A stretch of DNA of 64,000 bases from Protonemura montana. Taxonomy: Eukaryota > Arthropoda > Insecta > Plecoptera > Nemouridae. The DNA lies in the NCBI GenBank assembly GCA_947568835.1, contig OX387602.1, positions 6,976,570 through 7,040,569 on the forward strand. The letters run 5' to 3'. The notes beneath the pieces were generated by a model. The model did not search any database, was not told the DNA's origin, and worked only from the letters and a program-made list of their open reading frames with translations. Position 1 is the stretch's first letter, and each line of letters begins with the position of its first letter. This document shows positions 11,501-23,500 of the stretch, piece by piece. A program made the translations under genes and the position numbers.

Positions 11501-14500
11501 CCGAAATTTGCTTCGTTGACAGTTTCCCGGCGAATTATTATGGCGTTGATCGCACGTCGTGATAGCGGGTCCGTGCTCGCACGGGACGGCCAGGGCATGG
11601 CAGTGCGATGATTTGAAATCCACGTTACGTTCGTGTACCTCGGCTTAAACCATGCGTGAGGGTAGTAGCTGTACAATAATTGACCCTTCAACGTGTCGGT
11701 TTGTGTTGTGTTACAGAATAAGTGTTGAAAGTTGTACCACATCAATCATTTTCCCTCTATTCAGTGCTTATGTCAGTTTATCACGGCGAAGAAACAAACC
11801 ACAGGTCAACTTCTCAATGAAATACCAATTTTCTTTTAAATGAACGATGTGGCACTATATACTACTTCAAAATTGAATAACTTCCGTCAATGTTAAAATA
11901 ATCTAAATGGCGTCTATATAACGCAGAACTGATACTACAAAAGTTGTATCTAGGGCCATATAGCGGTTTTATAGGTTAGGTTATAAACCTAACGCTAAGG
12001 GTTGTTCGGATGATGGTCGATTCCGTGAGCTGATCAAACATGTTGCTAGTGACTCGTGACATGGGCAATCTCGATATCGTCCAATTACGGAATCAGTAAA
12101 CTTGGCACCCATTTATCCAACGGTCGCTCAATATGATGTTCAAACGCGGGCAGAGCAAAGAAGGCAGTTAGACTCTCCAATTATCCAACCGCTGCAGCCA
12201 CCATCACCACACGAGCCGAGTCACTAAAGCCTCAAGCGAAGCAAATTTTGTGTACTCGTCATCAGAACACTGAACGTAATCACACGAGCACACAATCTAA
12301 CCACACACACCGAGACACATATACCCCGGTTTTATTGACAACGATGGTGCGCCCTGTTTGTGCGGAACTTTGGTATCGTAACCACCCCATTCTCTTTCAC
12401 GCTCCGCCGTACCACAACGGCAAGCCATGCTGCCGCTGCAGCAGACAAGCATGCAAATGTGCGACTGTTAAAGCGCCCGGGACACATTTTCCGGGCGTTC
12501 CTCGAAGAGAAAAGCCGATCGTGTACATGCATTGTACAGAGCGAGCGGAATCACAATAGGAACCCGGCTCAGGAATTATGGCGGTCGTTTGGCGCAGTGG
12601 CGGCAGTGGGTGGGAAACTTTTGGATGCGCGGCTGTGATTTCGTTATTTTTATGCGCTAATTATGTATGTGGAGTTAATAAATTTCCACATATTGGGTAA
12701 TTAGTCTAGCAGCCTTGTATACGTATAATCATAATGCGTTTACAAATAAAGATGAGATGAATTTGGGAGTCTAATGACGGCTTTGAATTGAACAGCGAAA
12801 CTCGTTGAGCTCCGAATCGCTTCTAGAACTTCAAAAAAAGTTTAATTTGTCTGCAATATTACTGTATCTCAACAAAACTTTACGCCTTTAAATGCGTTAT
12901 ATTGCGTAACAATCTTTTACATTCTCAGCGAATTCGGTCACAAAACGGACGCCGCGTGCATGTGCCCCCGCTGTTATGTGATGTTGGCAGCATGCTACAA
13001 AATGGCTATCAACGCCCTGCGCCTAGCTGCCCCCTTATCGGAACCGTGCACATGCAAGTTCCGCTTGCAGGTTGGATTGATCGGCATGCATGCTTGCCAT
13101 GGGCCACTCCTGACCGTACAATGCATGTACCTGCCTTACATAGCCCCATTGTTTTCACCGAGTACTCTCTGGGGCAACAGGCACGTGGAACAATTGAAAC
13201 ATTTCATCAAACTTTCACGCTTCGAACGCTGTTTTGTTAACTCCCCATACTGCTTTGTAATCACCGGATTACAATTCAATTCAACAAATTTTGGCTCTCA
13301 CGCATGTATTAGACAAATAAAGACCGGTCTCTATACCAAAATTAAACTGACCGATTTCAAATCGTTTATTTACGGCATTATTCGAAGGGTTTGTGGAATG
13401 TGATGAAGTGTTGGTAATGGAGCTGGTGGGAGGTCTTCCTCTCCCATTGGTAAAGGGTGATTAGTGGGATATGCCTGTTCAATTCTTTACCACCTAATTT
13501 GCATGCAAACTCATTAACACCATGGGTAGCCTAAGCGCGGCGTCTGCCATCCCCTTGTGGCGTGCATTTAATTTCAGCCCTTTCCCGCGACGCATAACTC
13601 CTGACAGAGTTGAGCAAACGGAACTATTATGCACGACGGTGGTTGCTGGGGGTACGGTGGCCTCTACAAAAGACTATCTGCTAGCAGTGTCAATTTGAAC
13701 ACTCGCTGTGAACCAAACTGGAGATATGTGTGTTTTAACTTTTATGCACTAAAAGCACCTCGTCCCGTCTACCCAGTTCCTACCTTACAGAACACAGTTA
13801 AGGATTGGATTTCAGCCAAATTGGTCTGGAACAGAAACTGGGTCAAATGCTTAGTGGAAGGTTTAATCGTATTAAGGTTCTAGACATAAACCAAACAATA
13901 TAAGATGTCTAGTGTAGTAGATGTTCTGATTTCATCCTTGGGTTTGAATCCTGACCGCGGCTCAAAGAGTCAAGGAGGTGGAGATGAATTAAAGATGAGT
14001 CTCGTCATCACGATCCAGTGTCAGGACATTTCCAGTCTGTGCAAACAACTTGTGCCATAGAATTTCCAGGTTTGCAACAGTGCTATGTGGTCCTGTGTTG
14101 ACACGTGCGCCGAGTTTTCCCCTGTGATGCACAATGCGCATTTTCTTTTCTCGGCGACCAGCGTGCAATCGAACGTACTTCGGGGACGTCGGGAAGACGT
14201 ACGAGTTGGAACTGCATCGGCCCAAGGAGGATCGCCTGCCGTTCATTTGTCATCTCACCTTCACGGCAGCCGGGGGGGTCGAACTTGGGGACCTGGTTCA
14301 GGTACGTCGCACGCCAGTTTAAGGGTAAATTGCATTTTTATTCGCCAACTAAACCAAGGAGCAATTGAAATCTTTCGGTTTTAAAGGTGATGACATCATA
14401 TCTACTTGTATCACCAGGTTGAATACTATGTTAATACGGAAGAGATTTCAAAATTATTTAAATACTTTTCATTTCTTTCCCTTAAATCGATGTATTAGTT

Positions 14501-17500
14501 ATTAGATGTATTAGTTTTTACAGAACGAATATATGCAATCAAAATGACACACCAAAATCGATGTATGTCCTGTGAAACGGAATTTTTGTAAGATATAATG
14601 AATATTCCAGTTAAATTTTTTTTTTAATTATTTTATTGCATTTTGTGGCATACGACTTATTCGCAATTTTTTTTTTTTTTTTTTGTTAATAACACACTTA
14701 TAAAGCTGATGTGGCTTTACTGTCCCTTGCAAATTAGTCGCGGTATTAATTAAACATTTGCTAACTGGGGTGGACTCTGTTTCCACCAGCTTGATATATC
14801 CACGTGAATCATCATAGCGGTAAGTGACGCAATCGTCGATGGATATTCACAGAGCTAACAAGCCATGCACCCAAATTAGAACAGCTCTAAAAGGTGATTT
14901 AACTCATTGTGAAATGCTTATAGGCAGCATTGATGGAACCAATGCAACCATTCTGGTCTTTTGGCTTGCCTACATGAAGTCAAGAAACCCAGACTGGTGA
15001 TCGCACTCTCTAGAGGCAGAAACTTTTGACTCACGAATTCATTCAAGCAAATTCCCTGTCCAACAAATCAATAATTTCTACGAAACTCTGAACGACTTTG
15101 ATGTGTCCAGCTTGAGCGAGAAAGAAGCTTGCTTTTACGTCGATTAAACCATTTTACGTCCAGTGCTAAACTTGGAACACGTGACTATTACAACTTACAC
15201 GATGTAGCCAGAAGCACACCAGACTGGGCCTAACGTTTCTTATTTAATCGTACAACTTTAATTGTAGAATTCAGAAGTGTATCGTACATACAAATTGCTA
15301 GGCATTTCGTTTATTAGCATTCATGATAAGGTGTGCTACATGATTGCTAAACCACATGGCTTGTTGGGCCATCCTACACTATTCAGGGCAGCCCATCCCA
15401 CCCACTACATTTAACACTCAATACCAGCTACTGTAAGGAGGTAAACACCATGGCAAACTTCCTCCTTACACCAGAGGAAACTCTCGACACCCCCCATGGA
15501 ACCAGCCCTGCAGAATCGTATTCACTAATGCCTACACCGTCTAATCTCTCCTCGTGGGGATGACAACGTTGTGTGCGGCAAACACTTGTACTGCTTGTGT
15601 AGTAGACGACGAAGACGACGGCAAAGACGCTTACCTCTTTGTGGTAGGGTGTAGTAAGGCACCTTGACGATTTGATCGGTAGCGAATGGCGTGTCTTCAG
15701 CTACTCGAAAACTCAATCAACTTGGGAATCCCAGGCATTGTAAACCGTCAGAAGAAACCATGCACGTCACGCTATCAAATTGCCCGGCTCTTACAACGTG
15801 GTTAAAGGATAAAACATTATTTTTATAACCATTAAAGTTGACTTTTTTAAACGAACTGATCTTTGGTTCATGTCTCTAAAGACATGCAATTTGTATATCT
15901 CAGCTTAAAAGGACAGCGTTTTTCTTAGGTTTATACCAGAATGGCGGATATGAGAAAGGGGTAGCGAATGGGAATGATTTATGTCTTATGAAGACGAGCT
16001 CCTTGTGAGATTTGTCGTCGGGGTGGAGTAAGGGGTGACTCAGAGCTAGTCGTCCCGTTGCCGTCGCCGACCATATGTGACCCGTTTATCGTAGATTTTT
16101 CAAACGCCATCCTCGACGGTCGATCATTACTCGGGTTTCTAATAAAATAAACAGGCTGGTACGTTTCCACCCGGCTGAAGCAGAGAAAATAATATCAGAC
16201 CAAACTCGATTAGATTTCTTTTTGGTGCGTAGGTGCTGAGTTAGCATTTGAAATATGATTAAACGAACAGTTTGAACTGAGCTAACTTTTAGACTTATAA
16301 AATATGCAGTTTAACCACTCAAATTTTGTCGAATGACTACACCGTTATTCAATTCCGGAACCTCTCATTCGTGTACATAAAACCCCTACTTTCTCGTCTA
16401 TCCTCTTGCATATTTCAACGCAAGCCTCAACGCCTCCCTCAGGACCCTAGAGAATAGATGTTTTCCTTAAACATATACCGCCCGAGATATAGATCTATTC
16501 GCTGCATAGATACAGGGTGGTATATTTTGCCGGTGATTCGGCTCCTTCCACACGGCACTGATTGCTGATTTGTTCACATTTTCCCATCGATTGCCTGCCT
16601 TGACGTCCCAACTGCTTGAATCAGCTTTATCACAATTGACTGTTTGGGTCGGGGGCTTCTGATTTCCGCAGCTGACATTTGACAGTTTCACGATGGGTCG
16701 TTTCGTATCTTTCACCACTGATGGCTGTCCCGACGGGTCGCTGCAAATCGCGGAGACGGACCGACCCCGCGTGGGGGGCTCCTGGTGTGGCACCTCATGG
16801 GGCTCGGCTATCTACTACAGTGAGACGCGTACCCTCACCCTTACTCTCCGCCTACTCAAACTGTCCCGCGATCAAACGGGATACAACTTCGACTTCAGGA
16901 TGGGCTACAAGATGCTGCCCAGAGATACGGCCGTCGTCAGATATGGGGGTGCTGTCCCAGGTACACTAAGCATACTGCAATCATTTTAATGGGTTTTAAC
17001 TAATTAATTCGAAGCTCTTCAAGTCGATGAATCACTTACGAGTTTCTTCTATGTTTATACATTATTTAGTAGCCTTCAGCTTTCCTCAATATTCTTAAAG
17101 CTTACGGCGTTCTATGTTCACAGTCTAAAATGTCATTTCCTTCCGCCATTCTACATTCTCTTTGATCTTTTCCGCCGTAGATATCAATTGAATCCAGGCA
17201 AAATCCTGACACACCGGCTTATGTTCACGTAAAATGCAAAGTAATGTTTCACTTTCGAATTTCTTCATTGCTTCAGACTCTCTTATCCCTTCAGCTTGTT
17301 GTCTCTTCAGCTGTAGTTTCTCATCAAAGGACTTCTTTCCCTCTCACTTCACAGAAATACTAAAAGGAGTTCCTTATCAAAACACGAGTGCGCCGTCGGC
17401 GTCGGCATCGCTGTACCAGACCGAGTCGCCGGCAGCAGCCAAGTACTACCTGGGAGACCTGATAGCGGGCACCTACTGCTCGCGTATCTTCAGCGACTGC

Positions 17501-20500
17501 GACCAGAAATTGTGTCGGTTGCAGTCACCCAACTTCCCCGGGGTGTACCCGCGAAACCTAACTTGCTACTACGCCGTCAGACAGCACGAGGTGCCCCCGG
17601 GCAAGCATGCCCTGATCGTCGTCCGACAGCCCAAGGGTCAGCTGGTGGCAATCCGAAGCCAGTCGGCGCTCTATGGGTCGGCAACTAACCAACAGCACCT
17701 CAACAGGGAGTTGAAGGTGAGAGGTTCTTCTACTTGGTTTATCCAAAGCCCGAGGCACTTTTAGTTTAGCAAAATATTGCTCCGGAAATTGGCCTCGTAA
17801 AGAGTTGTTGTCATCCTCTGGAGGTGGCTAAACGAACATGAGAGCGTGAAAGTTTTCTCATCGCTGATGTAACGTGATGCCATCTCCTTCTTGCCATTTT
17901 CGCACGCTAGGAAGGGTGGGAAAATAATTTACATTTTTATAGACAGAAAGAACGCGAAAGGTTTTCCACGAGGAAAGCTATTGTCAGCAATTTTTATGCA
18001 TCTCGCACATCAAACCCAACAGGCATGGATATCAGTAAGGAAACTTCAAGCGCCGTGCAAAGTTTTCCACTTACTCGCAGTCTCGTACACGGACGTAATA
18101 ACATTCAATTAAATAATGTTAATTCAACATCAATTTCATTATGTACTCAAATCCGATCCCTTCTACCGCACACACATTTCGCGTGAAACGGGAATGCTGA
18201 AAGTCGAAACTTCCACATGCGTTCACACTTTCCCGGCTCGGCTCCGCGGCAGTAAAGCTACGAGCGGGTTCGATACAAATTTACGGTCGACGGAGTCTGC
18301 GCAGCGATGTGCTCAGCGCGCAAAGTTGCGTCAGCTGCGACAGGAGCAGCGCGAGTGGAATAAGTCGACTGACAGCTGCCACCTGACATTATTGCGTTAT
18401 CACACACTCGATTATTCGCACTTGGCTTCAACGTTGAATGCGATTCTTGCGTGTGAATTTCATCGCCATAGATTTCGATGATGAACTGCCATGCTGTGTT
18501 TAGGGGTTGGTGGTTTAATGTGCATGTCAAATACAAGATAGCGACTGTTCGTAGTATCTACTTAAACAACTCGTACGGGTAACGGTTAATCACGTAATTA
18601 GTTGAGTCTGGTGCTAAAATTCATCATGAACTTTAATAAAGGGAGAACCAATTAGAATTCTGATAAAAACATGATAAATAATCATTAAGCACAAGATAAT
18701 GCAAGCCTTTGGAACCGAACTTTTTAAGTATAACTGATCTGAAGTTCTATGTCCTCAAAATTATCCAGCCGTTTGGTCTGTAACAAAGTAGCGAGCAAAC
18801 ACACTGAAAAAAAAACTTACCCATTTTTTCTCGGTAGCCAAATTAAGTTTTCGCTTTGCTCATCCGCTAATTGTTTCTACTCACGGCCAAGTCTCTAATT
18901 TTCCACGCGAATACCCATCCAGGTGTGTTTCGCGCAGAATGTTTCCTAACCCGTGCTCGGCCACCAGGTGTGGTCGCAATGCGACGACGTGCAAGACTAC
19001 GTGACAGTGTATGACGGGTATACGACGCGGGACCCGGCGCTGCTCAAGTTTTGCGGGGCCGGGGAGGCCGTTCCCGAGACAGTGTCCAGCGGCCCAGAAC
19101 TACTCGTCGAGTTCACAACATCACCGTATGGAACCTTCCTTTACCCGGCGCCACTTCATGCGCTCCACGGGTTCCAGTTGGAAGTTGAGGTATGCATCCA
19201 CTGATCTTTTACCGGGAGTATTCATAGCATCCAAAAAGTTGACTCTTAGCGTTTCCGTAGGCATACAGGTTAAATGCAAAACCGACGGGATTTAGCTAAC
19301 TGAAAATGTCTGTCGATGGATAACCGTTTGCAGTTATTGACTGGCACCTCTTCAGATTCTCTTCCGAAGATAAAAATGTCCAAGTTCAATCCATCCAAGT
19401 TCTCCATCGATTTGCTCTAATGTCGGCTCTAGTGGCCGATCTCACAACTTTATCATCTGGAGTTGAAGCCGAAGTGGGTTTTGAAGAAAATGTCAACGGC
19501 CTATCAAATGCCACATAAAGTTTCTTTCCTTTTAAGCCCTAAGGGCATGCCAGCGCTATTCAAAGTTTTTGATGCTCCTCTATAGATTTTAGTTAGTGCA
19601 TTTAAACAAATGAACATCAGCTACATTCCTTTTCCTTTTTTCCTGAAAGGCTCAAGAGAAACAAACACCAAACCAAAACTCTTCCTCCCCATTTTTAGGT
19701 GCGTTTCGTTGACATCCAGTCTCCTACCTACTCCCGAAACAAACGTTGCGAATTCTGGATCCGGGGCAACGACAAAGGCACCCTGGACACCCCCCAACAT
19801 TCGTTGCCGCCCAACACGACCTGCCTGTATCACATGCAAGGCGTGGACCCTTCGGCGCCGCCGCCGCCTCTACGCTACCCCGACGTGTTCACGTGGAGGC
19901 GAGGCGGGCAGGTGTTCTCCTCGTCTCGCTACCGGGTGTGGATGTCCGTGCTCAAGTTTCATGTCACCTCCACCATCGACCCGAAGATTCAGGAGGAGGA
20001 GCAGTGCGCGAGTCATCTCAAGGTCTGGGATGGGGCAGTCAAGCCGGCAGGACAGTGCAACGATATCTTTTGGTAAGTTTTGTTGTGGTCTTAGGGACTT
20101 TAATATTTTGCATGTTATGATATTCCCGGCTTTTCACATTTTCCTTCGTCAACGCTGTTGGACTAATGCCATGGAGTACTGTTAAATTTCAGTGCTTCGC
20201 TTTATGAAATACCTGTGCTATCAACAATGTTGCGGAGGTTCCAACGAAAATATAGCTTTTAAATTTTTGTTTTTTGGCAGTATTTTTCTCCTCTGTCAAT
20301 CTTCGTTCTCAATGGGCAGCAAATAGTTGGCGTGATTTGCGTTAGTAGTATTTTGTGGTTTTTTTGCCATTGAGATTCAGCTTTCTGCTGCACAAACAAG
20401 CCGGCAGCACGTGATAACGGTAGGTGCCACCCGATGGCGCATGCAGCCGTCCACTTTAACACATAATTTAAATTAAATAATTACTACTCAAAATATCGAT

Positions 20501-23500
20501 AAATGTTTATCAATCGCTGAGGTTAGCATTGCAGTAAAGATCAATTGAGCCCAAATCAGTCTCAAATGCGAGGAATCTGAGAGGAATAACGAGATGAAAT
20601 TGTTGACAACCGAAACGACACTGACTCCACCTAGTAGCATCCTCCATTTTAAGCGGCAAATGGGTAATTTGGTGGTAATATTTTGCTAAGACAGATTGAT
20701 ATCAGCTCTATGATAGTACGGTAGAACCACTATGACAACGAGCCATATTTGATGACCCATGTATTGCATTGCCACGGGAGAACTAAGATACCCTTTCTTT
20801 GCAAAATTTATATTTTTTCAAAGGCACTTTTCTAATCAATTCTTTGAAAAAGTATGCATGATTGGATTGAGTCGTCGAAGTGGATGCTTGACCTGAAAAT
20901 AGAGCGCGCAGTTCAACTCTTGCAATTTAGGTTAGAAATAGGCGGACCAGAATGGCCGTAGCAAAGTTCGCCATTTGCAGCAATTTCTGAAAATAATACA
21001 GAAGTGCAGTGAGAAAAGAAGTACTGTTGGGATGGCTGTTGGGTCGCAAAGTACTCGCGAAAGTACACACATTTTCGACATTTGGTAGATATGCACTTAA
21101 AACTTCTGACCGTATTACATTTATTACACCAATCCCAAAAGTTTTCTCACCAACAAAAATCTACGTCCCCACTCACGCCCTCTATAACAGTATTATGAAA
21201 TTCAGAAAATATCCTGAGTCTGTATCCTTATTTGTCAAACGTGATATCGTCGAACATTTGTCAAACATGATCTCATCTGACCAGACAGCTCCACATGTTG
21301 AGAATACAGATGATGACTAGGGGAGGGCGGAAATCGATGTGATTGCGGTTTAGCGTTGATGATTTTTTGGGCGGTTTTGCGCCGCGCTAGCCTTTAGCGA
21401 AAAGCGATGTCGTTGAGAAGAGATCACGAAGCATGATAGCGGAAGGTCCCGCCATTTGGTTTCACAAGGGCGCGGTTCGCCAAAGCCGCCGTCTATTTCA
21501 GCAGTTGGGTTTTCCGTTTATCCTAATGTTATACCTAGAGGGCAGCGAGTCGTGCCGTTTTTTTTTTTTTGCGGGCGATAAAAAGAAAAGTTTGTTTTTT
21601 ACATTTCCTGAATAAGCCCTCCTGTCTTTGGTTTGTTTGCTGAGCATGTTTTTGTGCTTTTTGACCCGTTCATCATTTCACGCGCTCAAGATAACGTGGA
21701 AAACATAAATTGGAGATTTTTTTATCTGACCAGTTCAAACATGTATGGCACGCGTTTAGTCTAGACTATAGACCAGACTTTAGACTATTTACTAGCAAAA
21801 AAACGAAAAAAAAACACGAGGAAGCTTGATTTCGGGTGGTATTTTGAGTTCTGCCACATTAGTGACCTACGTTTGTTTGCACTAAGCATGAACGCCATTT
21901 TCATCATTGGAAGTTACCAACGACGCAGTTTACACCACAGTTGTGTGCGAAATGGCTATATCTAACCATCCCCGTCAATGTGATCCCTTAATGACCACTG
22001 CCATTCCCCTAACGTGACCAAACAGGATCAAGCGGATTAGGCTAAACCAGTGATTAAAGGGTACACAGCTTAATCAATTGGACTAAACGCTAGACAGATC
22101 GGCATCTAGTTTCGGTTTCCATCGTTTAAAGACTAGGAGAACGGGAATGTGATCTTGTTCAAACCGCAAATTACTTCTGACATTACATTTTAAGTTGTTA
22201 CAAATAAATGTTCCGTCTATCCACTTAACTCTTACGAGTGGACACTTTTTGAGTGATAACTAAATTACAAGTAAAAAAAAAAATTGCCAATGGTTCAACA
22301 ACAAAAAGCAACGACCACGTAAGAGTCAGCAATGACTTCCTTGCTCAGCCTGTTCTTAAACTGAAAGTCAACTCGTCAACGTCCTGACAACAGCTTTCCA
22401 CATTCCCAGCGAGCAAGAGGTGGAGCGATCGCGGCTGTCCATGTTGACGAGCTCTTCACACTCGGGCTCCTCGAGCAAGCACCCGCTAAACGCTACCCTA
22501 TTAGCTCGCTACTGCAAGGACCAGGTGCCGAGGAGTTGCGACCACTCCCTGCTCTCCAACAGCACACGGTTCCCAAGGCCGTGCTCGTTGGCGGAGAGTT
22601 TTCTTTCAACCGGGGACAGCATCACCTTGGAACTGAAGTTGGCGGAGTCGTCGGCCTTAAGGTGAGTCGATTAGTGCGGTTAAGTATTTCGGTAGTCGAA
22701 TGTGACTATGCCGCTGCTGTTGGCTACGTTTGACAGCGATTTCTTGTCAGCAATACCTAGTTTTGCGGAGTTAACCTGATTGTAACAAGCAAAAAAACTA
22801 CGCGCAAAAACCTCCCTATGAAATAATTGCTTGGAAGTAGGAGCAGATATTTCTTGTTAACGCTTTGTTATGACCCTGAACTTGCGGTTGAAAACTGTTT
22901 CTGAATTGGAATTAGATCAGTGTGCCTAGGTTTTCTCAGGGTCTTGGTTCGCGGATAGGAATATTACATATATCAGTGTTCTGTGTGTTTATCATACGCG
23001 AACGAGATTCGAACGTGCACAATGCAAACGGAAACAACTTCAGCTTGCTTGGTGCAATCCAATAAAGCTGCTGTAACGCTCGCAAGCACGATCACATGAG
23101 ATCTTGTAATTAATCTTCTCTGTAACTAGTCGAAACTGGGTTACATGTTTGCACGTGATTGAAAATTAGACCTTGAATAACTGCATGACATGCAGTTTTT
23201 TACTTGCACGTTGTCTTGGTACAATACAATTCTGAACATTGAAGTTTTCGGTGACGTCAATGGAACTTGGAATCTCATTTCTTTATAAATGAACGATATA
23301 TAAATGTATTGTTGTTTTTCTTTTTATTTGCAAGCACTAAAAGCAGTTTCGAACTGCAATTCTGTTTGTGGCAAAACATGAATGCAAGTTTGTGGCATCG
23401 AACAATGTCCGTGATCGTGAACTTGGAAACTAATTAACGTACAAGTGAACTAGCAAAGTACAGCAACACAGCAGAGTAATCGATTGTGGACCTAATAGAG

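Noticed and set aside
13941..13952. GGTTTGAATCC, a B-box-like word
   Set aside because: No A box at proper distance and no cloverleaf; insufficient for a tRNA or SINE call.
14997..15147. About 48 protein-like codons in intron 2 of the CUB/LDLa gene
   Set aside because: Too short, bounded by stops, with no family match; possibly an old transposon fragment.
21009..21320. 103-codon frame in intron 6 of the CUB/LDLa gene
   Set aside because: It begins with GTG rather than ATG and shows no family resemblance or splice partners.
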